Below, in pieces: positions 1 to 8,611 of a DNA stretch of 64,000 nt. The position numbers and the translations under genes were made by a program. The DNA comes from an uncultured Schlesneria sp. (lineage in GTDB: Bacteria > Planctomycetota > Planctomycetia > Planctomycetales > Planctomycetaceae): contig CAIQIR010000070.1 of the NCBI GenBank assembly GCA_903871875.1, positions 1-64,000 of the forward strand, in the 5' to 3' direction. Under the pieces are notes generated by a model that was not told the DNA's origin, did no database searches, and saw nothing but the letters and a program-made list of their open reading frames with translations. Each line of letters opens with the position of its first letter. Positions within the stretch are counted from its first letter, which is position 1.

Positions 1-452
1 TTATCCGCGTCGACGACCTGTTTGCGATAATTGGCCACGGGGCCGAGTACCAGCACCATGTTGGTCAGCGGTTTGCCGCGCATAATTTCGGCGGCGTTCC
101 CGCGAAACACGACCTTGGTCAGATTGACGTTGAAATCGCGTTGAAGCACCTCGCGGGCGTGCTCTTCCTGCGGGCGAAGCATGCGCGGTTTCATTTCGTC
201 GGGGACCATCTCACGCAGGTCTCCGAGTTCTTTGTCGGCACTCTGGATTTCGCTGCGGATGCGATCTCGTTCGGCGTTGATGAATTCCAGTCGAAGCTTG
301 CGGGCCTCGGCAGACTCCCCCTGCACGATCTGCAGGCTGACGAAGAAGATCTTCGTCCGGTCATCGGTATTAGGAAACTCCTGAGCGTCACCGATTGACG
401 AGAACGTCCAGACACCCATCAGCACGACCAACAATCGCGACTGTCGAACCAC
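1..452 (-). CDS. Secreted coiled-coil protein, N-terminal part (runs off the window)
   Basis: The reverse strand reads open from a GTG at 452 to the window edge, giving 150 residues without a stop. The first residues are hydrophobic (QSRLLVVLMGVWTFSSIGDA, then QEFP), which looks like a signal peptide. The next stretch is charged and heptad-like (EARKLRLEFINAERDRIRSE), typical of a periplasmic coiled coil, followed by a less charged part with KVVFRGNAAEIMRGKPLTNM. AGAGAGGA lies about 8 bases before the GTG. A nearby ATG at 459 is out of frame and soon hits a stop. The gene follows the FHA gene on the same strand after 49 bases, so it may be the last visible member of the Hsp70-FHA unit. Function is not recognised. 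The start codon is inferred. Confidence 0.6.
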   Translation of the reverse strand, partial: MVRQSRLLVVLMGVWTFSSIGDAQEFPNTDDRTKIFFVSLQIVQGESAEARKLRLEFINAERDRIRSEIQSADKELGDLREMVPDEMKPRMLRPQEEHAREVLQRDFNVNLTKVVFRGNAAEIMRGKPLTNMVLVLGPVANYRKQVVDAD

Positions 453-501
453 GTGTCATCCTCTCTTTGCAGACGCTCGAATTTTCAGGGTAACGGCAGA
501 A

Positions 502-1797
502 CTAGGGGGTCAAAAGCGGCGCTAGTTCGCTGCCCCAGACGATGGTCGAATCGGGCAGGCAAACGCCGACAATGTGGTTGTGGCTATCCGCGATGAGTCC
601 TCCGCGTTCCAGCTCGTGGCGGCCGGTGTCATCGGCGAAGACAGCCGTCTTCAGAGCATGAATTGGCTGTTCGTAGATGATCGTCGGAGTGCCCTTTCTC
701 AGATGAACGTTCTCACTATCAAACGGCCCGATCAAGGGCGGCTTCGCTCCTTTTGATCGCGGCAATTGCATGTACGAGCAGTACTGGAAATGCTCGCGCC
801 TGCGTCGCTTTTCGAATTCCGCGGAGGTCATTGGATCGATCTTGATCGCCTGCGGCAGATCTGCGGCGCTGGCTAACGTCATTTGCGAAATCTTAGGACA
901 AGAGGCCGGATGTTGAATCTTATCGACCCGGATTCGTTGTGATTGAATCACACACAAGTATTGTGAGCGATCACCCTTCGCTTGCAGTTCTTGCATGACG
1001 AGTTCCAGTAAACTGCCGAGCTCGCGAGGGATATTGACCGTCCGAGAATTGGACAGCCAGCCCACTCCGGTCACGGCGGGCTCGCCGACTTTCGGATTGG
1101 TGCTCGCGACGCCAACCAGTACCAGAAAATCGAGCGGGTCTGCGATCGGTGTGTCCGTTATTGGTCCTGATCGTGCGGCTGCCGGCTCGTGGGACGCGAT
1201 GGACGCCTGGTGTGACGTCTCGCCGACATCTTTCGATCCGTCGTGTTTTTTTGCGGAGCTCGAGTTGTCGGTGGATGCGACCGAATCTGCGGTCTTGCTT
1301 CGAGGTGCTAACCACCAAAGTCCGACCGCGAGAATCACCACGATCAGCGACGCGCCCGCGATTAATGTTGCGCCGCTTGGCCGTTTCTTGGTCGGGAGTG
1401 GTCCGCTTTGGAGAATCGGGCGGGACGCTGGCCGCTCTGTCTCAATCGGCGGGCGGAGCAGCGGCGGGGGCGTGGTTCGCGGGGTTGCCACCGGTTGTGG
1501 AGCAGGCGCGACGGGAGCGGGCTTCACGGTTTCGAAGACCAGCGTCTGCCCGCCGTCGCTTAAGCGAAATTTGTCGTCCAGGTTGAGGAAGGCTTTTGAA
1601 CCAGGGCGTTCATTGATCCAGAGCGGCGCGTCGTCGACTGATTCCAAGAACCAGCGTCCCGCGACCATGCGTAATAAGGCATGCTTCGGTTCGGCGTCGG
1701 GTAAAACCACATCGGAACGTGAACTCGATCCAATGACGACATCCTGGCCTTCTACGGGGAAGGACTGTCCGTTCGGCAGTCGAAGTTGCCATTTCAT
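502..1797 (-). CDS. Membrane-anchored FHA-domain protein with degenerate protease-like C-terminus
   Basis: 431 residues. Residues about 10-90 form a forkhead-associated domain (VVIGSSSRSDVVLPD, then KHALLR and INER), a phosphothreonine-peptide binding fold. A proline-rich linker follows, then one membrane segment at about 143-164, so the FHA domain should be cytoplasmic and the rest periplasmic. The C-terminal 200 residues have pieces reminiscent of trypsin-like folds (VGVGWLSNSRTV, RIRVDKIQHP, GGLIADSHNHIVGVC), but the catalytic His and the GNSGG serine motif are not there, so any protease relationship is a guess and activity is unlikely. The start lies 11 bases after the Hsp70 reading frame ends, suggesting cotranscription. 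A phospho-dependent partner, for example of a Ser/Thr kinase, is expected from the FHA domain but none is encoded nearby. Confidence 0.8.
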   Translation of the reverse strand: MKWQLRLPNGQSFPVEGQDVVIGSSSRSDVVLPDAEPKHALLRMVAGRWFLESVDDAPLWINERPGSKAFLNLDDKFRLSDGGQTLVFETVKPAPVAPAPQPVATPRTTPPPLLRPPIETERPASRPILQSGPLPTKKRPSGATLIAGASLIVVILAVGLWWLAPRSKTADSVASTDNSSSAKKHDGSKDVGETSHQASIASHEPAAARSGPITDTPIADPLDFLVLVGVASTNPKVGEPAVTGVGWLSNSRTVNIPRELGSLLELVMQELQAKGDRSQYLCVIQSQRIRVDKIQHPASCPKISQMTLASAADLPQAIKIDPMTSAEFEKRRRREHFQYCSYMQLPRSKGAKPPLIGPFDSENVHLRKGTPTIIYEQPIHALKTAVFADDTGRHELERGGLIADSHNHIVGVCLPDSTIVWGSELAPLLTP

Positions 1798-1808
1798 AAC
1801 TCGTCCTG

Positions 1809-3287
1809 TTATTGCGTCGTCGTTGCGTTGCGATTCAATTCCTGGTCCCAGCTCTCGCCCGTGCCGAGCCGCTCGATGCGGATACGAAGTCGTCCGTTTT
1901 GTTCGTAGCGGAAGGTGATTTCCACTCGCTCGCCCACTTGCAGCGGTCGCTTTGGCTGAAAGACCACGTCGCCGATGTTGCCGCGAGTACAGGAGGGATC
2001 GGCGGCCTCAAACACTTTCAGTTTGATCGATTGGCTGGCGCCCCGGACCGTATAGGACTTTTTCCCCTCGGCAGGAAGCTTCTGGTTGGGTTCGAGGATC
2101 ACAGAGAGTCGCGGGCGACCGGTCTCTCGATCGGTGACCTGCACGCCAAGCGAATGCGCGTTGACATTGCCGATGGCGATCGCCGGTTTGCCGGCCTGAC
2201 GGTCGAGGATCGCCTTGGCGTAAAGGGCCGCTCCCCAGGCAATGGCTTCGTCCTTCGAGACTGATTCCGTGACCTTTTTGCCGGTCAGGTCTTCCAGCAT
2301 CCGCGTAATCATTGGCATGCGGCCCGATCCGCCAACCAGCAGAATCGTGTCAATTTGGTCCCAGGTCTTGCCCGACATTTCGCGGACACTTTCGGTGGTC
2401 CAGCGGGTGCGGTTGACGAGGTCTTCCGTCAGCTCCTCAAACTTTTCACGTGTCAATCCGCAACGGAACTGATACGGCGGATCGAGGAAGACCTTGGCGT
2501 CGGATCTTAATGACAGGGACCGTTTAACGTCTTCGGCCTGCAATAGCAGCTTCTGGAGAGTGCCCGGATCATCGCGCGGGTCGAGTCCGCGATTCTCGCG
2601 ACCATATTCGGTCGCGATATAGTCGACGATGGCCTGATCCCAATCGCAGCCACCCAGTTTGACGTCGCCGTCCGTCGCCAAGGTTTGGAAGTGGTCGCCC
2701 GTCACTTCGACCATCGTGACATCGAATGTTCACCCACCCAAGTCGTAGACCAGGATAACTTCGCTGGCCTTGCCGCTTTCCGGGTTCGGACGGCTGCTGA
2801 CGTAGGCGAGCGCGGCGGCGGAGGGCTCGTTGATGATGTCGAGGACTTCGATTCCCGCGAGTTTCCCCGCTTCCTCGGTGGAGTGTCGGCGCGGGTCATT
2901 GAAGTAGGCTGGGACCGTGATCACGGCTTTACTAAACGGTCCGATGACCTTTTCGGCGTCGTCTTTCAGTCGTTTGAGGACGAATGACTGAATCATTTCC
3001 GGTGACCAGTCGTTTCGGCCGGCGATCTTGCGGCTGAAATGTTTGTTACCCATTTCCCGTTTCGCAAAGCGCACCACCAGATCGGGTTCGAGCGATGCAG
3101 CCCGCAACGCTTCTTTGCCGACGATCACTGTCTCGCGATCGAACATCACGGCGCTGGGCAACGTGGCGTCGCCCTCGCTGTTCAGGATTGTTCGTGGCTG
3201 CCCATAGGCATCGACGTGCGCGATGACGGAAAATGTGGTTCCCAAGTCGATTCCGACGGCGGGTATATTTTTCGGAGATGGGGCCAT
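1809..3287 (-). pseudogene. Hsp70-family chaperone lacking the lid, interrupted by an in-frame TGA
   Basis: The frame encodes a 492-codon Hsp70. The N-terminal part (3287-2730) carries the phosphate-1 motif GIDLGTTFSVIAHVD and EPSAAALAYVSS. The C-terminal part (2729-1809) carries TFDVTMVEVTGDHF, the adenosine motif LLVGGSGRMP and a substrate-binding beta domain, ending near residue 492. Full DnaK is about 640 residues, so the helical lid is absent. A TGA at 2732-2730 sits where the phosphate-2 motif DLGGGT needs its third glycine: codons read GGT GGG TGA ACA, one base from GGA. Both halves are otherwise intact and in the same frame, so this is either a very recent nonsense mutation, a sequence error, or recoding. 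As written, the product would stop at 185 residues and could not bind ATP properly; an ATG at 2714 could start the second half. The FHA gene follows directly. Confidence 0.85.
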
Positions 3288-3613
3288 GAAGTTTTTTGTC
3301 TAGCTGGTTTTCGCGGTGTTTGGGAATCTTCTGCGGGTTTCCGCCTGCCGTCGTCGACTGAGCGATGCCCCTCGTCGCATTCGACGATTTGACGTGCTAC
3401 TCGTCTTTTCAGTCATAGGACGTCGACCGCGGCTTGTGAATCGTTGACCAATGATGCTGAACGGAATTCCTGTTTCCCCTTATCGATTCCGAAGCATCGC
3501 GTGAACAGCCGTTACGATGAGCTTGAATTGGTTGAGTGGGAATCATACATTTTCGGCATATTCTGCAACAGTGTTGCGGTTGCCGCGAATTCGGCCTCCG
3601 ACAGAGGTATGTC
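3288..3613. other. Divergent intergenic region between the Hsp70 and DnaJ-like genes
   Basis: This 326-base stretch separates two divergent genes and should hold both promoters. No convincing sigma-70 type pair was found; a TTGACG near 3390 lacks a good -10 partner at the usual distance. No reading frame here has family features. A CIRCE-type heat-shock operator was not seen. Confidence 0.4.
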
Positions 3614-5644
3614 ATGCTAGATATTCCCCCGTTCCTGCTGCATCAGTGGCTCGGGATTTCGTCGGATGAGCCAGCTCCCACTCATTACCGGCTGCTTGGA
3701 CTGGCAGAATTGGAGCCGGAAACGGATGTCATCGAATTTGTTGCGGGCTGGCGGCTGAAGTTTATCGAACAGCAGATGCGAGGCGCGCTGTCGGATGTGG
3801 CCAGACGGCTCAGAGAACAAATGCGTGTGGCCCAGCAACAGCTGCTGGATCCCGAATCCAAGTCAATCTACGACACTCAACTGCGCAAGCTGCATCCCGA
3901 CTGGGTTATTCCACCTCGTGCGACCGAGGGCGATGATGCGCGGCAATGGTTGGGTGTCGTTTCGGCGAACCCGGCGTCGCCGCTGGATTATTTGCTTGTT
4001 GGCATTCGCGAGGACGAGGCAGATCCTGGGGTTTTGAAGTCTCAGTTTGATCAGCGTTTAGCGATGCTACGGGACTTGGAAAAAATCAGCACGGACGATG
4101 AGCAGCGCCGCGTGTCGGTAATTTTGAAAGCGCTGGGACAGGCGGAACGTCGGCTGGCCAAACAGTTGCCCACGCGGGTTTCTCAAAAGTCGGCCAGCCC
4201 GCCTCCGCTTCCGGTCGCTGCTCCCGCCCCTGCTGCGGCGGCAGAGTCCGAGTCGTTTGACGAATTTCCAGACGACTTGTTCCAGGACATGGAAGCACTC
4301 AGTCCCCCGCTGCCTTCCAAAAACACGAGTCCCGCGCCAGCTGCGGCGTCGAAATCAAAGTCGGACTCGCAGCGATCGACGATTCAGTCCAAATCAAAAA
4401 AAGGCGCGGGGAAATCTCAGGTTGTGAAAAAACAGCCGGTCCGTGGGTCGGATGCGATGAAGTGGTCCATCGCGGGCGGCATCGGCCTGTTGTGTACCGT
4501 CGTGGTAGTAGTAGCCGTCATGCAATCGCGTTCCAGCGTCAAGTCGGACGTCTCGCAACAGATTCCGAAGGTACCGGTTGTCGAGGAACCGCAGGAGATC
4601 GCCAAAGTCTCTCCCGGGGACGAAGATCCTCCGGCCATTCCAGAGTCGACATCCTCGTCCTCAAGCGAGCTGCTTGCTGACGATTCACCGGAGCCCTCCA
4701 AGAACGAGCCGACTGAGCCGGAACCTGAACCCGAGACCTCGTTTGGGTCGGCGCCGAGTGCGTCATCGCTGGCCAGTGCTGAACCGATGACTGAGCCTGA
4801 GCCAGAAACGAAGTCGGAATCGGACTCTGCAGCGAATGATTCGAGTGTGGGAAGCCTCGCGTCTGCGGCCGATTTGTCAGCAGGCGTTGACGGTGCGATT
4901 GTCACAGCAGCGTCTTTGATGGAGGCCAAGAAATATCCCGAGGCAATCACCGCTTTGAAGAAAGCCGGTAATCAATTTCCGAAAGAGATTCGCCCTGATT
5001 TTTATCTGGGACTGTTGAATTCCGGAGTCGGGAAGAATGATTACAAGGCGGCGGAGTTTCATTTCAAGCGCGTGCTGGAACGTTCACCAGGACAAATCGC
5101 CGCACTCAACAACTTGGCGCTGGTGGAAGTCAAAGATCACAAGATTTCGCCAGCACGAAACTTCTTTACCCTGGCTGCCAAAGAGCAGCCTCGACCATTT
5201 GAACTTGACCAGAATCTGGGTCGAATCCTGAACCAAGTCCGCTACTTCGAGATCAAAGCGGACGAATTGAAAAAAATCACGGCTCTCAACACGAACTCGG
5301 GCGCCTACCGCCCGAAGACAGGTTGGATGTATATGCCGCTGGATCAGACCCCGAGGTCGCTCAATGAATATCGATCCTTTTGTATCAATGGCAACTTGGA
5401 AGATCGGTCCTGCAGCCGTTGCGGCGGCAAAGCCACTGTCGTCTGCAAAAAGTGCGGTGGCAAAAAAATGGCCTATGCGCTGGGAACTGCATCGGAAACA
5501 CGAAATATTGGAATCAATCAGCCCACGATGGTCACGAATACCACCCCGACCAGCAGCGTCTTCGCTTGCCCGCAATGTCGTGGGGCAGGTCGACTTCATT
5601 GCGATGAGTGCAAAGACGGTCATGATCCGAGCCTTGGTAAATGA
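3614..5644 (+). CDS. Membrane-anchored DnaJ-like protein with TPR and DnaJ-type zinc finger
   Basis: 676 residues. Two tandem J-like modules open the protein: HYRLLGL (24-30) with LLDPESKSIYD (77-87), and LDYLLVGI (124-131) with a following helical stretch. They resemble the start and end of a J domain, but no HPD tripeptide is visible between helices, so standard stimulation of Hsp70 ATPase is doubtful. A disordered Pro/Ser/Lys region follows, one membrane segment at about 284-305, an acidic Ser/Glu/Pro linker, and TPR-like helices at about 423-545. From Cys600 there are four CXXC pairs (CSRCGG, CKKCGG, CPQCRGAG, CDECKDGH), the same number as in the DnaJ zinc-binding region. ATG 3614 is preferred over the upstream in-frame ATG at 3536 because ACAGAGGT lies 5 bases before it and the planctomycete-type opening FLLHQWLGI begins there. 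It is divergent from the Hsp70/FHA genes, which supports a shared chaperone-like role. Confidence 0.8.
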   Translation: MLDIPPFLLHQWLGISSDEPAPTHYRLLGLAELEPETDVIEFVAGWRLKFIEQQMRGALSDVARRLREQMRVAQQQLLDPESKSIYDTQLRKLHPDWVIPPRATEGDDARQWLGVVSANPASPLDYLLVGIREDEADPGVLKSQFDQRLAMLRDLEKISTDDEQRRVSVILKALGQAERRLAKQLPTRVSQKSASPPPLPVAAPAPAAAAESESFDEFPDDLFQDMEALSPPLPSKNTSPAPAAASKSKSDSQRSTIQSKSKKGAGKSQVVKKQPVRGSDAMKWSIAGGIGLLCTVVVVVAVMQSRSSVKSDVSQQIPKVPVVEEPQEIAKVSPGDEDPPAIPESTSSSSSELLADDSPEPSKNEPTEPEPEPETSFGSAPSASSLASAEPMTEPEPETKSESDSAANDSSVGSLASAADLSAGVDGAIVTAASLMEAKKYPEAITALKKAGNQFPKEIRPDFYLGLLNSGVGKNDYKAAEFHFKRVLERSPGQIAALNNLALVEVKDHKISPARNFFTLAAKEQPRPFELDQNLGRILNQVRYFEIKADELKKITALNTNSGAYRPKTGWMYMPLDQTPRSLNEYRSFCINGNLEDRSCSRCGGKATVVCKKCGGKKMAYALGTASETRNIGINQPTMVTNTTPTSSVFACPQCRGAGRLHCDECKDGHDPSLGK

Positions 5645-5892
5645 CGATATGATTGCTGGTGACGTCGTTCTGACTGCGTCAGGGTTCTGACGGGGTTTCC
5701 GAGGCAATCGGTTCCACGGCCGCTTGTGGGCTCTCTTTCTGCAATGCCTACAATGGATCGGTCGGGCGCGGCTGGCGAGAAACGTCTTGGCTGGCGAAAT
5801 CGGACCGGATGCGGTGGGGTGGGACGTTCGCTCGGGTGAGGGGCGGGAAGAACTGCAGTGAGGTGGGGCTGGACGATGTTGGGGGCTGGGCG

Positions 5893-6546
5893 ATGTTGTT
5901 GTTGATCGATAACTATGACAGCTTTGTCTACAACCTTGCCCGCTATTTTGTCGAGCTGGGTTGTGAGACTCGGGTGGTTCGCAATGATGCCGTGGATGTG
6001 GCGGCGGTGCGGACGATGGCGCCGCAGGCTGTGGTGATCTCGCCCGGGCCCTGTACGCCGAATGAGGCCGGGGTCTCGATGGAGTTGATTGCGGAGCTGA
6101 GTGATTCGATTCCGATGCTGGGGGTTTGTCTGGGACACCAGGCGATTGCTGCCGCGTTGGGTGGTCGTGTGGTGCGGGCTCGCGAGCCTGTGCATGGGCA
6201 GACGTCGCTGATTGAGCATGCGGGCACGGACCTGTTTGCGGGTTTGCCGTCACCGCTGCGGGTGGCTCGGTATCACTCGCTGGTGGTCGACGAGGCGACT
6301 TTGCCGCCGGAATTGATCATCACCGCTCGTACTGACAGCGGGATTCCGATGGCGCTGCGGCATCAGTCGCGGAGGCTGTACGGTGTGCAGTTTCATCCGG
6401 AATCGGTGCTGACCCAGCAGGGCCGACAATTGCTGGCGAACTTCGCTCATCTGGCAGGGATCACGACCCAGGCCTGTTCGGTTGTGGACTGGATCGAACC
6501 GAATCCCAGCCCTGACGAGGCGGCTCTGCCCGTCCTTTCCTGGTAA
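5893..6546 (+). CDS. trpG: Glutamine amidotransferase subunit of anthranilate or aminodeoxychorismate synthase
   Basis: 217 residues, the usual length of TrpG/PabA. It supplies ammonia from glutamine to chorismate in tryptophan or folate synthesis. The opening LLLIDNYDSFVYNLARYF is diagnostic, followed by the oxyanion-loop motif SPGPCTPNEAG, the nucleophile motif GVCLGHQ and the catalytic His-Glu pair in VQFHPESVL. The start at 5893 is set by homology; an in-frame ATG at 5809 would add 28 residues unlike the family. No chorismate-binding large subunit (trpE/pabB) is adjacent, so the subunit probably serves one or both synthases encoded elsewhere. Which of the two roles applies cannot be decided here. 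It is followed by a 323-base gap and pfaD. Confidence 0.93.
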   Translation: MLLLIDNYDSFVYNLARYFVELGCETRVVRNDAVDVAAVRTMAPQAVVISPGPCTPNEAGVSMELIAELSDSIPMLGVCLGHQAIAAALGGRVVRAREPVHGQTSLIEHAGTDLFAGLPSPLRVARYHSLVVDEATLPPELIITARTDSGIPMALRHQSRRLYGVQFHPESVLTQQGRQLLANFAHLAGITTQACSVVDWIEPNPSPDEAALPVLSW

Positions 6547-6869
6547 GACGGGTTTTATTTGCCACAACTTGATTCCCAGAATTGTGTTACGTGGGAATTG
6601 GTGGCATAGCACGCGGGCATGTCTGGCCGGCGGTCGCCACTTTGCCGCCTGCGGTCGGTTTGAGCGGCTGCCACCCGCCTGCGAGAGGGGCTTTGTCGCT
6701 CGCCTGTCGGTATAATCGTTTCGACCCCTACCAATTGTGGACAGAGTGCAGGTAGTTCGGGTGGCTCGCCGCGTGCAAGCGATGGTCGCGACTTCTATAC
6801 TGATCGCGCTCAAACCATCGACAAACGGCAATTGGTAAACCTTACGCTCCAACGGTTTTTAATATTCAA
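6547..6869. other. Leader region upstream of pfaD
   Basis: 323 bases without a recognisable gene between trpG and pfaD. It holds an exact TATAAT hexamer at 6711-6716 and GC-rich sequence with several GCC/GGC-rich half repeats, but no clear terminator hairpin for trpG. Confidence 0.4.
6711..6716 (+). promoter_or_regulatory. Possible -10 element for the pfaD/pfaA unit
   Basis: An exact TATAAT lies 154 bases before the pfaD start. No good -35 hexamer is placed 16-18 bases upstream (the nearest TTGTCG is only 12 bases away), so this is a weak call based on the -10 match alone. Confidence 0.25.
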
Positions 6870-8588
6870 ATGACATCCCCCGCCCCGACGTTGCTTGGTT
6901 GGTGGTCCTCGATCGGAGGAACGCTGGCGCTGGACCCGACGTCGATCGCAACTGCTGTCCACGACGTCAATTCCGCACTGATGATCGTCAATACCGCACA
7001 GGGTTTGGGGCTGGCTCAGGGTGGCATGGGCAGCTTGGGTTCGCCCCACCATGCCTCGTCGTCGCACCCGATCGTGGGATTGGTGCCCCCGATGCCGCTG
7101 GAGCATCTGGGCGACGCCACGTTCCGTCGCGATCATGGGCTGCGTTATGCCTATGTGTCCGGCGCGATGGCGGCAGGAATCGGCTCGGAACGGATCGTCG
7201 AAGAGATGGCCGCCCAGGGCATGCTGGGGGTCTTCGGTTCGGCGGGACTCAGTCTGGCTCGTGTGGAAGCGGCGATCGATCGGTTGGCGCATTTGTCGGG
7301 TGACCGGACGGCTGGACCAGGCGATCAGGCCGGTGCGCTGGCGGTGGCTGCGGGGCTCGCTCCGGCTGCGGTTCGTTCGCCGCGGCCGTCCTACGGCATC
7401 AATCTGATCCACAGTCCGAATGAACAGGCGCTTGAGCGATCGCTGGTCGACTTGTACTTGCGGCGCGGGGTGAAGCTGGTCGAGGCGTCGGCCTATCTCG
7501 ATCTGACTCCGCATGTCGTTCGGTATCGCCTGCATGGGATTCACCGCGGGCCGATGGGCGAGATCGTGACACCGAACCGCGTGATCGCCAAGGTGTCGCG
7601 GATCGAAGTCGGGTCGAAATTCTTCGCACCACCCACCGCCAAGATGCTCTCGCTATTGGTCGAGCAAGGGGCGATCACGGGCGAGCAAGCGGCGCTCGCC
7701 GAGAAGGTGCCGATCGCTCAGGATATTACGGCCGAGGCGGATTCGGGCGGGCATACCGATAATCGGCCGGCGCTGACGCTGCTGCCGACCATTCTGGCTT
7801 TGCGTGATCGGGCGATGGCTCAGTATCAGTTCGAGCAGCCGTTACGCGTCGGCGCGGCGGGAGGAATTTCGACACCGGCATCGGCGGCGGCGGCGTTCGC
7901 GATGGGCGCGGCTTACGTGCTGGTCGGTTCCGTCCAGCAGGCCTGTGTTGAATCGGGAACATGCGATGCGGTCCGGCAGATGCTGGCCGAGGCCGAACAG
8001 GCGGATGTCACGATGTGTCCGTGTGCCGATATGTTCGAGATGGGCGTGAAGGTGCAAGTGCTGAAGCGCGGCACGATGTTTCCGATGCGGGCCGCCAAGC
8101 TGTACGAAACTTATCGGAACTATGCCGGCATCGAGGCGATTCCGACCGCCGATCGTGAATGGCTGGAGAAGAATCTGTTTCGGACATCGCTGAATGAAGT
8201 CTGGCGGCAAACGGTCGACTATTTCTCGACGCGTGATCCGGCGCAGATTGACAAGGGAGAACGCGATTCCAAGCACCAGATGGCATTGATCTTTCGCTGG
8301 TATCTCGGCCAGTCATCGCGGTGGGCCAATTCGGGAGAACCGACGCGACGGATGGACTATCAGATCTGGTGTGGTCCGGCGATGGGCGCGTTCAACGAAT
8401 GGACTCGCGGCACGTTTCTGGCTCAACCGGCCAATCGTCGAGTCGGCACGGTCGCGTTCAATTTGCTCCACGGTGCCGCGGTCATGCAGCGGCTGAATCT
8501 GTTACGAACACAAGGGTTTCCCGTCTCGGCGGAATTGGGACGGATTGTCCCGTCGCCGACGTGCGGCACTCCTACGACAAAACAATAA
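6870..8588 (+). CDS. pfaD: PfaD-type enoyl reductase of a PUFA/polyketide synthase
   Basis: 572 residues, the length of PfaD proteins, which are FMN-dependent TIM-barrel enoyl reductases related to 2-nitropropane dioxygenase. They reduce enoyl-thioester intermediates in trans for the Pfa synthase. Visible family features are the opening LLGWW, the N-terminal block MIVNTAQGLGLAQGGMGSL, the repeated glycine-rich strand ends of the barrel (MLGVFGSAGLSLARVEAAID; VGAAGGISTPASAAAAFAMG; AAYVLVGSVQQACVESGT) and the C-terminal block with WYLGQSSRWA and YQIWCGPAMGAFNEW. It ends 23 bases before the large synthase and is surely cotranscribed with it. PfaD beside a PfaA-like protein is the hallmark of secondary-lipid synthases; the true substrate is unknown. 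Confidence 0.92.
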   Translation: MTSPAPTLLGWWSSIGGTLALDPTSIATAVHDVNSALMIVNTAQGLGLAQGGMGSLGSPHHASSSHPIVGLVPPMPLEHLGDATFRRDHGLRYAYVSGAMAAGIGSERIVEEMAAQGMLGVFGSAGLSLARVEAAIDRLAHLSGDRTAGPGDQAGALAVAAGLAPAAVRSPRPSYGINLIHSPNEQALERSLVDLYLRRGVKLVEASAYLDLTPHVVRYRLHGIHRGPMGEIVTPNRVIAKVSRIEVGSKFFAPPTAKMLSLLVEQGAITGEQAALAEKVPIAQDITAEADSGGHTDNRPALTLLPTILALRDRAMAQYQFEQPLRVGAAGGISTPASAAAAFAMGAAYVLVGSVQQACVESGTCDAVRQMLAEAEQADVTMCPCADMFEMGVKVQVLKRGTMFPMRAAKLYETYRNYAGIEAIPTADREWLEKNLFRTSLNEVWRQTVDYFSTRDPAQIDKGERDSKHQMALIFRWYLGQSSRWANSGEPTRRMDYQIWCGPAMGAFNEWTRGTFLAQPANRRVGTVAFNLLHGAAVMQRLNLLRTQGFPVSAELGRIVPSPTCGTPTTKQ

Positions 8589-8611
8589 GCATCCCCGTTT
8601 TTGATACATGA

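Noticed and set aside
995-1918. 307-residue open frame on the plus strand
   Set aside because: Antisense to the FHA gene and Hsp70 end; the FHA domain and membrane segment on the other strand are clearly real.
2730-2732. UGA read as glycine (genetic code 25)
   Set aside because: Several genes in the window end in TGA at the family-expected position (for example the DnaJ-like gene, the PfaA-like gene and coxB), so UGA is a normal stop here.
2730-2732. UGA as selenocysteine in Hsp70
   Set aside because: The position is a conserved glycine of an ATP-binding loop, not a redox cysteine, and no obvious hairpin follows immediately downstream.
5084-6253. 389-residue open frame on the minus strand
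   Set aside because: It runs antisense to the DnaJ-like and trpG genes, is Pro/Arg/His/Ser-rich and has no family features; it reflects codon bias of the real genes.
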